Source: DATGKD01 sp035294855 (GTDB lineage Bacteria; Actinomycetota; Acidimicrobiia; Acidimicrobiales; UBA8190). From it: a DNA stretch of 23,118 nt. Shown one piece after another: positions 1 to 10,733 of the stretch. Below the pieces are notes generated by a model. That model saw only the letters and a list, made by a program, of their open reading frames with translations. It was not told the DNA's origin and made no database searches. A program made the translations under genes and the position numbers. The DNA lies in assembly GCA_035294855.1 (NCBI GenBank), contig DATGKD010000122.1, forward strand, positions 1-23,118. Reading direction: 5' to 3'. Each line of letters begins with the position of its first letter. Within the stretch, counting starts at the first letter, position 1.

Positions 1-10
1 AGACCGGGGG

Positions 11-2749
11 GTGTCCGTAGTGAATCGCAGACCAGCGATGAATACCGAAATGTCGAACGACCACTGGCCGGAGGCCGGGACCTTCAGAGAGGGATCGACG
101 GCCTTGCCGTTCGTCCCGCTGGGGCTGAGTACGCCGTCCGAGCGAGGCGGCTCAGAGTCTCCAGTCGCGTCGGTGACCTCACTGTGGATCGCCGATGAGG
201 ACGCGGAACCGGAAGACACGCCCGCGGACGATTTCGACCTCGACGACGCCCAGGGGTACTCGACCCACTTGGTGGTGGGTGGATCTACGTTTGGCAGCCG
301 ACGCGTGGCGCCCACGCACGAACCTCTCGGGATCACCGGGTTGTTCGCGTTGCCGACACCTGAGCAACTGACTGAGCCTCTCGACGAAACCGGGAAGCGT
401 CATCGCGAGCCGATGCACTCGTCCGGCTTGTTCCTCCTGCCCGGTGTCGACGACGTGACCAGGCACCCGGCCGACGACGCCCGCTCGGTGTTCCACGCCT
501 TCGGGGACGAGGCGGACGCGGACCAGGCCGCGCAGCCCTCGGTCGCCGAAGAGACCGTCGCCGAAGAGACCGTCGCCGAAGAGACCGTCGCCGAAGAGAC
601 CGTCGCCGAAGAAACCGTCGCCGAAGAAACCGTGGCCGAAGAGACCGTGGCCGAAGAGACCGTGGACGCGGCGCTGCAGGTGCATTTCGAGGCAGTCGCC
701 GTCGAGCCGGTCCTTGTCGAGCCGGTCCTTGTCGAGCCGGTCGCTGAGGCCCACGAAGTACCGGAGCCCGACGTAGAGCCCGAGGTCGTGGCCGAACGGG
801 AGATTGTCGTCGCCGACGCCGAGGTTGTCAGCGAGCAAGTCGAGACAGAAACGACTGTCGCCGCCGCTCTCACCGCCGACGAGGGTTCGAGCGAACTGAC
901 CGCGTTGTTCGCGAGTGCGGGGTCACCTGCTCTGATCGCGGCCCTCCAGGCCGCGGCCGACGCGATCCGCTCGGACCTCGACCGTCCGTCGGCACCCGAG
1001 AGCCCGAGGTCTCGAGCCGCTGCCGCACGGCCGAACCTGCACCGTCGCCCACGTGGGATGCGCCACAACCGGCCCGAGACGCCGACGCGCAGCACCGCCG
1101 GCGCGAGTGCGCCCAAGGGCCCACGCCACGGGCGAGTGACCGACCGCAAGGACGATCGAACGAAGGACGAAGAGGAGGTCACCGGGTTCTCGGCACGCCG
1201 CTTCGGCTCCACGGCATCGGGCGCCATCGCCGCCTCGGTGCTCGGCGTCGTGAGCGCGGCTCTGGTCATGGGCTCGAACAGCAAGCCCGGCGCCTGGGGG
1301 TCGACCATTCCCCAGCCCGGACAAGGTGGAGCGGCCGCCGCGGCGACCAGCGCTCCAGGTGCCCACCGGCACCTCAAGGCGGCCGACGCCGGCGCACGAC
1401 TCAGCCTTGCCAAGGAACAGCTGTTTGCCATGGGTCTGGGCCCGTCGGGGACGCCCTCGCCAGGAACCGGGATCTCCAACGGATCGAGCGTTCACGGCAC
1501 GTCGAACAACGCCGGGAACACCGGCACCTCGAACCACCCGACGACGTCAGGCGGATCGACCGGTTCGGGCGGATCGGGCGCGGTGACGTCGGCGTCCTCC
1601 GGTTCGCCGACCGGACCTCTTCCGAAGCCGCCGACCTCGCTGCCCGGGGTTCCGTCAGTTCCCTCGGTGCCGACTCCGGTGACGATCACCCCCCCGCCGG
1701 TGAAGCTCCCCTCGCCTCTGCCGCCGGTCACCGTCACGCCGCCGCCGGTCTCGCTGCCGTCGGTTCCCTCGGTCCCGCCGGTGCCGCTCCCGGTCTCGGT
1801 GCCCACGGTCCCCTCGGTTCCGTCGGTGCCCTCGGTGCCGCTTCCCGTTCAGGTTCCGTCGGTGCCCTCGGTGCCGTCGCTCCCCACGCTCACCTCGGCG
1901 CCGCTCCCGGTTGCCGTCCCCTCGGTTCCGTCGGTTCCGTCGGTGCCCTCCGTCGCGCCACTCCCCGTCAGTGTGCCGACGGTGACGGCCCCGCCATTGC
2001 CGTCGGTCCCGACCTTGACGCCCCTCATCTCGTTGCTGTCGGCTCCTCTTCCCGTGACGGCACCGACACCCCCGAGCACGCCGTCTCTGCCGGTCCCGGT
2101 CCCGAGCGTGCCCGTGCCGGCACTGCCAGTCCCGGGAGTGTCAGTCCCGGGAGTGTCAGTCCCGGCAGTGCCAGTTCCGGCAGTGTCAATCCCGGCAGTG
2201 CCAGTGCCTCCGGTACCGGCGCCGCCGTTGTCGCAGCTGATCTCGTTGCTCGCGGCGGTGCCGACACCCAGCCCGTCGACGCCCGCGCCCGCGACGGTCA
2301 CCCAGGTCATGTCGGCGCTCGCGGGTTCCGGTGGCGGCGGCTCGCCGTCCGGGGCCACCAGTGGCTTGGCGAAGGCAGTGCAGTCGGCGGCCAAGGCCGG
2401 GAAGACAACCGCAGCGACGAAGCCCGCGACGAAGGCCACGGCCGCGAGGCAGACGACGGTCACGGTGCCCCAGTCCGTGGTGAGTGCGGTCGTGCACTCG
2501 GTCCCCAAGCCGACCATCCCGGTCGTGAAGCCGACGACGACTCCTCCGGCACCGAAACCGCCTGTTTCCAATCCGACCGTGCCGGTCGTGACCGCACCCA
2601 AGCCCGTCACGGTGGCCACGGCACCCAAGCCGGCCCCGGCTGCTCCGGCGGCACCCAAGCCGGCGTCGAGCAACTCGACGAGCTCAGGATCGGTCACCAC
2701 CTCGGTGACCTCGACGCTCGGATCGCTCCTGACCGGCCTGCCGGGCTGA
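11..2749 (+). CDS. Repeat-rich single-pass membrane protein with Pro/Val/Ser-rich stalk
   Basis: I do not recognise a family. The 912-residue frame has three parts. Residues 1 to about 400 are acidic and lack a signal peptide; they hold eight VAEET repeats (about 178-217) and three VEPVL/A repeats (about 231-245). A basic stretch (KDDRTK, SARR) precedes one hydrophobic segment at about 401-421, which predicts an N-in, C-out bitopic protein. About 490 residues follow: a Gly/Ser/Thr linker, then a long stalk of SVP, PLPV and VPVP repeats, then an Ala/Lys/Pro/Thr tail. An extracytoplasmic Pro-rich stalk that spans the cell wall is inference. Starts at GTG 11, GTG 20, ATG 38 or ATG 50 are possible; only 10 upstream bases are visible, so promoter and true start cannot be judged. 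Long frames on the other strand here reflect repeat and codon bias. Confidence 0.8.
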   Translation: MSVVNRRPAMNTEMSNDHWPEAGTFREGSTALPFVPLGLSTPSERGGSESPVASVTSLWIADEDAEPEDTPADDFDLDDAQGYSTHLVVGGSTFGSRRVAPTHEPLGITGLFALPTPEQLTEPLDETGKRHREPMHSSGLFLLPGVDDVTRHPADDARSVFHAFGDEADADQAAQPSVAEETVAEETVAEETVAEETVAEETVAEETVAEETVAEETVDAALQVHFEAVAVEPVLVEPVLVEPVAEAHEVPEPDVEPEVVAEREIVVADAEVVSEQVETETTVAAALTADEGSSELTALFASAGSPALIAALQAAADAIRSDLDRPSAPESPRSRAAAARPNLHRRPRGMRHNRPETPTRSTAGASAPKGPRHGRVTDRKDDRTKDEEEVTGFSARRFGSTASGAIAASVLGVVSAALVMGSNSKPGAWGSTIPQPGQGGAAAAATSAPGAHRHLKAADAGARLSLAKEQLFAMGLGPSGTPSPGTGISNGSSVHGTSNNAGNTGTSNHPTTSGGSTGSGGSGAVTSASSGSPTGPLPKPPTSLPGVPSVPSVPTPVTITPPPVKLPSPLPPVTVTPPPVSLPSVPSVPPVPLPVSVPTVPSVPSVPSVPLPVQVPSVPSVPSLPTLTSAPLPVAVPSVPSVPSVPSVAPLPVSVPTVTAPPLPSVPTLTPLISLLSAPLPVTAPTPPSTPSLPVPVPSVPVPALPVPGVSVPGVSVPAVPVPAVSIPAVPVPPVPAPPLSQLISLLAAVPTPSPSTPAPATVTQVMSALAGSGGGGSPSGATSGLAKAVQSAAKAGKTTAATKPATKATAARQTTVTVPQSVVSAVVHSVPKPTIPVVKPTTTPPAPKPPVSNPTVPVVTAPKPVTVATAPKPAPAAPAAPKPASSNSTSSGSVTTSVTSTLGSLLTGLPG
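542..661 (+). repeat. 15-bp tandem repeat, 8 copies (VAEET)
   Basis: Eight head-to-tail copies of gtcgccgaagagacc encode VAEET. Copies 5-6 carry gaa for gag and copies 7-8 carry gtg for gtc, so variants are clustered, as expected from stepwise duplication. The unit length is a multiple of three, so copy-number change keeps the frame. Confidence 0.95.
701..745 (+). repeat. 15-bp tandem repeat, 3 copies (VEPVL)
   Basis: Three consecutive units of gtcgagccggtcctt (the last ends gct) encode VEPVL-VEPVL-VEPVA in the acidic cytoplasmic half of the same protein. Confidence 0.9.
1650..2225 (+). repeat. Degenerate Pro/Val/Ser coding repeats (SVP, PLPV, VPVP)
   Basis: About 190 codons are dominated by short degenerate units based on tcggttccg-like SVP triplets. 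Towards the end lies a 15-bp-period block around 2127-2210 encoding alternating GVSVP, AVPVP and AVSIP. This makes the extended stalk of the membrane protein. Confidence 0.8.
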
Positions 2750-2754
2750 ACCCG

Positions 2755-2769
2755 CGCGCCGGCGGCGCG
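2755..2769 (+). terminator. Short GC hairpin after the membrane-protein gene
   Basis: CGCGCC-GGC-GGCGCG can form a 6-bp stem with a 3-nt loop five bases after the stop codon. No U-tract follows, so a terminator role is only suggested by position. Confidence 0.3.
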
Positions 2770-2983
2770 GATCGGAGCGCGTGCACAGTCCGGAGGCGGG
2801 TTCTGCGCGAGGTGTCAAGCGAAGTCGGGTGACGAAGCTCGGCGGGTCCCGAGGGTGCCCGTCCGGCGACGTCCGGACCGCGCCCGACCCCCTTCGAGCC
2901 GGAGTCGCCCCATGCCGCCACCTCTTCGTCCTGTTCTGTCTGTTCCGTCGTCCCGCGAGCCGGCGGACACCGTCTCTGATCGC

Positions 2984-3733
2984 ATGCGGGTGGTGGCATG
3001 GCCAGACCCGGTCATCGACAAGCTCGGCTACGACCCGCGCTCGCTGTACGTCGAGAAGTTCTGGCTGGGCATTCTCGGGCCGACGAGCACGTGGTGGCTG
3101 CGCCGGATCGCCGCAGCCTTCGACGAGCATCCGGACGGATTCGACTTCGACGTCGACGTCATGGCGCGGTCGCTCGGGTTGGGCGGCCGCGCCGGCCGCC
3201 ACTCGCCCTTCCAGCGCGCCATCACCCGTTGCGTGAGGTTCGGCGTGGCTCGCCACGTCGACTCGTCGAAGATGGCGGTCCGGCGCCGGATCCCGCCCCT
3301 CCCCCGGCGCCACCTCGTGCAACTGCCGCCGCCGCTCCAGGAGTCCCACCGGGTGTGGACACTGGCGGCCCAGCGCGGTCCCACACTCGATGAGACCCGT
3401 CGGCGGGCGCGGCGCCTGGCGGTCCACCTTCTGGAGGCCGGAGAGGCGGCCGCCGTCGTCGAGCTCGAGCTGATCCGGTACCGGGTGCACCCCGCCGTGG
3501 CGCACGAAGCCACGGTGTGGGCGACGAAGGCCGTGGGCGAGGTCGCGGGCGACGCCGTGGGCGGGGCCGCGGGCGACGCCGTAGGCGACAGAGTCGACGA
3601 CGCTTCCCGGAGCACGACCGTCGTGACGCCGGACCTGCGGGCCGGGATCGGCAACCGACCGCGAGCCTCCGACGCAAGCCCCTCACCCGATCGACGTCGC
3701 CTCGTCGAGGTCCCCCCACCATCGGGCTCCTGA
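2984..3733 (+). CDS. Conserved hypothetical protein of actinobacterial type
   Basis: This is a 249-residue soluble protein with no signal peptide or membrane segment. I chose ATG 2984 because the conserved-looking sequence starts there (MRVVAWPDPVIDKLGYDPRS); the frame stays open upstream to 2855, but that part is low-complexity Pro/Arg. The first ~130 residues look folded, with helical patterns around YVEKFWLGILGP and STWWLRRIAAAF, a small-domain stretch LGLGGRAGRHSPFQRAI, and a basic RRRIPPLPRRH segment. By memory this resembles an uncharacterised actinobacterial family, possibly winged-helix-like; that is inference. The C-terminus carries a GDAVGG/GDAVGD duplication near 3547-3588 and a disordered Arg/Ser/Pro tail. 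No Shine-Dalgarno sequence is evident. The 234-bp gap upstream holds the weak hairpin at 2755 and nothing else I can name. Confidence 0.7.
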   Translation: MRVVAWPDPVIDKLGYDPRSLYVEKFWLGILGPTSTWWLRRIAAAFDEHPDGFDFDVDVMARSLGLGGRAGRHSPFQRAITRCVRFGVARHVDSSKMAVRRRIPPLPRRHLVQLPPPLQESHRVWTLAAQRGPTLDETRRRARRLAVHLLEAGEAAAVVELELIRYRVHPAVAHEATVWATKAVGEVAGDAVGGAAGDAVGDRVDDASRSTTVVTPDLRAGIGNRPRASDASPSPDRRRLVEVPPPSGS

Positions 3734-3751
3734 GGACTGCGCCGCACGCGG

Positions 3752-3764
3752 GACGGCGCCCGTC
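3752..3764 (+). terminator. Small hairpin between hypothetical and ACT genes
   Basis: GACGG-CGC-CCGTC forms a perfect 5-bp stem 18 bases after the stop of the hypothetical gene, followed by attcat. It is too short for a confident terminator call. Confidence 0.2.
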
Positions 3765-3813
3765 ATTCATCGGGGCGTCGCACGTCGGAAACGCGGCGTT
3801 CACCTGCCCCCCG

Positions 3814-3819
3814 TACCCT
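3814..3819 (+). promoter_or_regulatory. -10 box (TACCCT) of a likely leaderless transcript
   Basis: TACCCT fits TANNNT and lies 6 nt before GTG 3826. In Actinobacteria this spacing usually means that transcription begins at the start codon. There is no Shine-Dalgarno sequence, and no clear -35 box. Confidence 0.5.
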
Positions 3820-3825
3820 GGCCGG

Positions 3826-4536
3826 GTGGCGAGTTTCCGGCTGCGCGTCGCCCTTCCCGACCGGCCCGGCGCTCTCGGGGCGGTGGCGAGCCGGATCGGC
3901 TCGGTCGGCGGCGACGTCGTCTCGGTCGACGTGGTCGAGCGCTTCGACGAGAGCGCCGTCGACGAGTTCATCGTCGAGCTCGGCGACGAGGCGCGCCTCG
4001 GCTTGCTCCTGAGCGAGGTGGCCGAGGTGGACGGCGTCACCGTCGAGGAGGTCCATCCACTCGCGGGCACGGGAGGCGACCGGCGACTCGACGCCTACGA
4101 CACGGCCGTCGCCGTCCTGAGGGAGCGGACGCCCCAGGGCGTCCTCACCGCGCTCGCCGCACGCGTGGTCACCGAGCTGGACGCCACGTGGTCCGCGGTC
4201 CTCGACGTGGAGGACGCCATCGTGATCGCGTCAGCCGGACGGCCTCCGGCCGCCCCGTGGCTCGTGACCTACCTGGGCCTGGCCCGGCAACCGCCGGTCG
4301 CTCCGCTGGCTGCGGCCGCTCCGGTCGTTCCCCTGTCCCGACGGCCGGACGCCGGAGACGTGGGCTGGGTCGAGCTGGCTGCGTGGGACCTCGTCCTCCT
4401 GGTCGGCCGGCCCGGTTGGCGCCTCGGGGCGAGCGACAGCGCCCGGCTCGAGGCGCTGGCACGGTTGACGGACGCCCGCTGGGTGGACCTGGCCGAGCGG
4501 GACGCCCGTCTGTCGCACCCGAGCTGCGCGGGCTGA
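3826..4536 (+). CDS. ACT-domain protein, possibly with a GAF-like C-terminal half
   Basis: The 236-residue protein begins with an ACT domain (about residues 1-75): LRVALPDRPGALGAVASRIG is the classic beta1-loop-alpha1 with the PG(A)LG turn, followed by GDVVSVDVVE. ACT domains bind amino acids or other small ligands and regulate metabolic enzymes or transcription. The rest (about 85-236) has no catalytic motif. Its pattern (VLDVEDAIVIASAG, then an aliphatic strand WDLVLLVGRPG, then a closing helix ARLEALARLTD) resembles a GAF fold; this is inference. I chose GTG 3826 because the ACT strand begins there and a -10 box lies 6 nt upstream; the frame stays open to 3517, over the preceding gene. The stop is 25 bp from the end of convergent pepA. 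Ligand and target are unknown. Confidence 0.8.
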   Translation: MASFRLRVALPDRPGALGAVASRIGSVGGDVVSVDVVERFDESAVDEFIVELGDEARLGLLLSEVAEVDGVTVEEVHPLAGTGGDRRLDAYDTAVAVLRERTPQGVLTALAARVVTELDATWSAVLDVEDAIVIASAGRPPAAPWLVTYLGLARQPPVAPLAAAAPVVPLSRRPDAGDVGWVELAAWDLVLLVGRPGWRLGASDSARLEALARLTDARWVDLAERDARLSHPSCAG

Positions 4537-4561
4537 CCGGACGCTCGCTGGTCGGGCGCCG

Positions 4562-6331
4562 TCAGGCAGGCCGGGGGAACGACTCCAGCAGCTCGAGCAG
4601 CGTTCGCACGCCGAAGCCCGTCCCGCCCTTGGTGAGGACGCCGACGCTCTCGTCGGAGCGCGCCGGCCCGGCGATGTCGAGATGAACCCACGGGCACCCG
4701 TCGACGAAGCGGGCGAGGAGCAGCGCCGCGGCGATCGCACCGGCCTGGCCCGCCTTGCCGATGTTCTTCATGTCGGCGACGTCGGAATCGATGTGGCCCC
4801 GGTAGTCGTCGGGTAGCGGCAGCGGCCACGTCGGCTCGCCGGCGACCTCGGAGGCGGCACGGACCTTGCCGATGAGCTCGTCGTCCGAACCGAAGAGGCC
4901 GGCGATCGAACCGCCGAGGGCGACGATGCAGGCGCCGGTCAACGTGGCGAGGTCGATGATGGCGTCCGGCCGGAGCTCGCTCGCCAGGGACAGGCCGTCG
5001 GCCAGGACGAGACGACCCTCGGCGTCGGTGTTCAGGACCTCGATCGTCTTGCCGTTGCGGATGGTGAGGACATCGCCCGGCTTGGTCGCCCGTCCTCCGG
5101 GCATGTTCTCGGTCATCGGGGTGATGGCCGTGACCCGCACGCGGACGCCGAGTTCCCCGCAGGCCGACAGCGCTGCGAGCACGGCCGCGGCGCCACTCAT
5201 GTCGGTCTTCATCGTGGTCATCCCCTCTGCGGTCTTGAGCGACAGACCACCGGAGTCGAAGGTGATGCCCTTCCCGACGAGGACGACGTGCGGCGGTCTG
5301 CCTCCGGATCCCCCGGGACCGTCGGACCCCGCGGGACCGTCGGACCCCCCGGGACCGTCGGACCCCCCGGAGCCGGGGGGTTCGTAGGTGACTCGGACGA
5401 GCCGGGGCGGCTCGGCGGAGCCGCGGGCCACGCCGAGCAGTCCCCCCAGCCGTTCCGCGGCGATCCGGTCCTCGTCCCATACCTCGATCGTGATGCCGGG
5501 CTTGCCGCCCACCCGCTCGAGCGCCGCGGCCGCCAGGCGCCGCGGGGTCATGGTGCTCGGTGGCTCGTTGACGAGGTCGCGTGCCAGGCACACGGCGTCC
5601 GCGACCGCGGTGCCCCGGCGGACGCCCGTCGCCAGGGTGTCCTCGTCGACCCCGACGCCGGCCACCACGAAGCGGTCCGCACGGCCGGAGTCGTCTTCGG
5701 TCTTGTGCGTGACGAACCGGTAGGAGGCGAGGACGGCGCCCTCGGCGAGGGCCTGCACGTGGCGGGCAGGGGACAGCGCCTCGGTCGAAGCCAGCGTCCC
5801 GGTCGAGCCCTGGGTCGAGCCGTGGGTCGCGCCCTGGGTCGAGGACCCAGCGGAGAGCAGCGTGTCCGGCGCCAGGAACACCGCGGCCCCACCCTGGCCC
5901 GAGGCGCGCACCACCGATGCCGCGGCGCGCCTCAGGGGATCGATTCGCAGTCCGTGTCGTCTCCCGCAGCCGACGTAGACCACCGCAGGCTCACCGCCGC
6001 CCGCGGCCGCCGCCACGAACGTCTGGCCCGTCTCACCGGTGAAGCCGCGTTGACGGGCGGCCGCCGGGTCCGGGGGAACGATGGTGAGCGCGGTCGACGC
6101 CCCGACCGCGACGGTGCCGGGAACGCCCTCCGCCAAGACGGGGCCGTCCGGCGTCTGGAAAACGGGGACGCCGACCGCCACGACCGGCAGGTCCGTGCCG
6201 TCGTCGGCACGACCGACCGCTTCACCGAGGGCATCCGGATCGGCGGCGTTCGCCCACGAGACCGTCAGACGCTCCCCGCGCGGTGAGGCCGAGTCCGGTG
6301 GGCCGCTTGCCGAGTCCGGCGCGCTGTTCAT
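4562..6331 (-). CDS. pepA: Leucyl aminopeptidase, M17 family
   Basis: This is a cytosolic two-metal aminopeptidase that removes N-terminal residues from peptides. At 589 residues it is about 85 longer than E. coli PepA. The C-terminal catalytic domain is complete: Lys354, Asp359, Lys366, Asp377, and Asp436/Glu438/Arg440 in NTDAEGRL have exactly the spacing of E. coli Lys270, Asp275, Lys282, Asp293, Asp352, Glu354 and Arg356. The N-terminal domain is divergent. Two repeat insertions account for part of the extra length: STQG units (5802-5849) and GGSDGP units (5315-5368), the latter just before the catalytic strand. ATG 6331 lies 24 nt after the adenosyltransferase stop, so the two are probably cotranscribed. 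No clear Shine-Dalgarno sequence is seen. Confidence 0.96.
   Translation of the reverse strand: MNSAPDSASGPPDSASPRGERLTVSWANAADPDALGEAVGRADDGTDLPVVAVGVPVFQTPDGPVLAEGVPGTVAVGASTALTIVPPDPAAARQRGFTGETGQTFVAAAAGGGEPAVVYVGCGRRHGLRIDPLRRAAASVVRASGQGGAAVFLAPDTLLSAGSSTQGATHGSTQGSTGTLASTEALSPARHVQALAEGAVLASYRFVTHKTEDDSGRADRFVVAGVGVDEDTLATGVRRGTAVADAVCLARDLVNEPPSTMTPRRLAAAALERVGGKPGITIEVWDEDRIAAERLGGLLGVARGSAEPPRLVRVTYEPPGSGGSDGPGGSDGPAGSDGPGGSGGRPPHVVLVGKGITFDSGGLSLKTAEGMTTMKTDMSGAAAVLAALSACGELGVRVRVTAITPMTENMPGGRATKPGDVLTIRNGKTIEVLNTDAEGRLVLADGLSLASELRPDAIIDLATLTGACIVALGGSIAGLFGSDDELIGKVRAASEVAGEPTWPLPLPDDYRGHIDSDVADMKNIGKAGQAGAIAAALLLARFVDGCPWVHLDIAGPARSDESVGVLTKGGTGFGVRTLLELLESFPRPA
5315..5368 (-). 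repeat. 18-bp tandem repeat, 3 copies, inside pepA
   Basis: Three near-identical 18-bp units (gggaccgtcggacccc plus cc, gg or gc) encode GGSDGP-type hexapeptides. They sit in the loop just before the strand bearing catalytic Lys354. The insertion keeps the frame. Confidence 0.9.
5802..5849 (-). repeat. 12-bp tandem repeat, about 4 copies, inside pepA
   Basis: On the + strand, gtcgagccctgg, gtcgagccgtgg, gtcgcgccctgg and a diverged fourth unit encode STQG, ATHG, STQG in the N-terminal domain of PepA. Confidence 0.85.
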
Positions 6332-6355
6332 GGCGAGGCGATCATCGGACCGGGG

Positions 6356-6913
6356 TCAAGGTGCCGCGGGGCCCACCGAGCGCGTGACGAGATGCTCGCC
6401 CTCCTGCCACCGGGCCATGGCCCACAACAGGTCCGACAGCCGGTTCAGGTACGCGCCCACCTGCGAGTCGGGTGCCGGGGGCGCGGCCTGCGCCATGCGC
6501 TCGGCACGGCGGACGACCGTGCGCGCCAGGTCAAGGGCCGCCGCCGGGCGGTTCTGCCCGGGCACCACGAAATCCGACGGCATCTCGAACCGCTCGCTCA
6601 GCGTGTCGATGCGCGCCTCGAGCGCGCTCACCATGTCGGCGGTGACCATCGACTGACCGGGTGCCAGCTTGTGTCGGTTGTCGGGAGCAGTGGCCACCTC
6701 GGCCATGAGCACCCACAGGTCGCGTTCCAACTCGACCAACACGTCGTCGAGCTCCGAGGGCCGGGCCGCTTCGGCGCGCGCCATACCCAATGCTGCCTGG
6801 GCTTCGTCCACCGCGCCGTTCAACTCGATGGACGGCGAGCTCTTGGGGACACGCCCCCCGTACAGCAGGCCGGTGGTGCCGTCGTCACCCTTGCGGGTGT
6901 AGATCTTGACCAC
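6356..6913 (-). CDS. pduO: Cob(I)alamin adenosyltransferase, PduO type
   Basis: The enzyme transfers the adenosyl group of ATP to cob(I)alamin, giving adenosylcobalamin. At 185 residues it has the usual size. The N-terminal ATP-binding motif is clear (KIYTRKGDDGTTGL, then GGRVPK), as are the ARTVVRRAER helix and the closing YLNRLSDLLWAMAR. The usual VLPGG(S/T) and LHxAR stretch instead reads VVPGQN and LDLAR. I chose GTG 6913 because it puts the conserved MVKIYTRKGDD at the N-terminus and lies 8 nt after a TAGCAT -10 box; the open frame extends upstream over metH but is not coding. It is divergent from metH and leads the pair with pepA. A cobO label would be misleading, since CobA/BtuR-type enzymes are unrelated. 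Confidence 0.9.
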   Translation of the reverse strand: MVKIYTRKGDDGTTGLLYGGRVPKSSPSIELNGAVDEAQAALGMARAEAARPSELDDVLVELERDLWVLMAEVATAPDNRHKLAPGQSMVTADMVSALEARIDTLSERFEMPSDFVVPGQNRPAAALDLARTVVRRAERMAQAAPPAPDSQVGAYLNRLSDLLWAMARWQEGEHLVTRSVGPAAP

Positions 6914-6921
6914 GACGGCGG

Positions 6922-6927
6922 ATGCTA
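6922..6927 (-). promoter_or_regulatory. -10 box (TAGCAT) of the adenosyltransferase gene
   Basis: On the minus strand TAGCAT precedes the GTG start by 8 nt, fitting a leaderless transcript. The same hexamer precedes the dehydrogenase at 19728. No convincing -35 box is seen. Confidence 0.5.
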
Positions 6928-6998
6928 CCGGTCGCCCGTCGGCCCGAAGGCGTGCCCGACGTGAGCCCGAGACGCCGGGGGCCCGGCGACACCGCCCG

Positions 6999-7004
6999 TA
7001 CACT
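6999..7004 (+). promoter_or_regulatory. -10 box (TACACT) of metH
   Basis: TACACT (TANNNT) lies 9 nt before GTG 7014, so the transcript would be leaderless or nearly so. The gap shared with the divergent adenosyltransferase is only 100 bp, which leaves no room for a cobalamin riboswitch. Confidence 0.5.
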
Positions 7005-7013
7005 GGGGGGACC

Positions 7014-10598
<3,585 letters not shown>

Positions 10599-10637
10599 CG
10601 CAGCGCAGCGCTCGTCGGTGAGGCGCTTGCGTCGCGC

Positions 10638-10727
10638 GCGCCGAAGGCGCCCGGGGTCACAGCGCCGAAGGCGCCAGGGCCGTGCTTTCACGGCGCGTGC
10701 GGCGCCGGGTCACGGCGCCGAAGGCGC
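10638..10727. repeat. Three copies of hairpin repeat GCGCCGAAGGCGC
   Basis: Identical 13-mers at 10638-10650, 10662-10674 and 10715-10727 each fold as a 5-bp stem with a GAA loop. The last two copies sit in a longer direct repeat, GGGTCAC(A/G)GCGCCGAAGGCGC. GTCACAGCGCC occurs once more at 10733, where it includes the stop codon of the minus-strand dehydrogenase. The array fills the 135-bp gap between convergent metH and the dehydrogenase; a bidirectional terminator is plausible, though no U-tract is present. Confidence 0.75.
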
Positions 10728-10733
10728 GCTGTG

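Noticed and set aside
542..661. Tandem repeats resembling a CRISPR array
   Set aside because: The units are 15 bp, contiguous, without spacers, and encode a regular pentapeptide in a long reading frame.
179..2700. Several long frames on the minus strand opposite the repeat protein
   Set aside because: Their repetitive translations mirror the 15-bp and SVP repeats of the plus-strand gene, and they have no start signals or known motifs.
6914..7013. Cobalamin riboswitch between the adenosyltransferase and metH
   Set aside because: The gap is only 100 bp, both starts lie 8-9 nt after -10 boxes, and I see no B12-box-like sequence.
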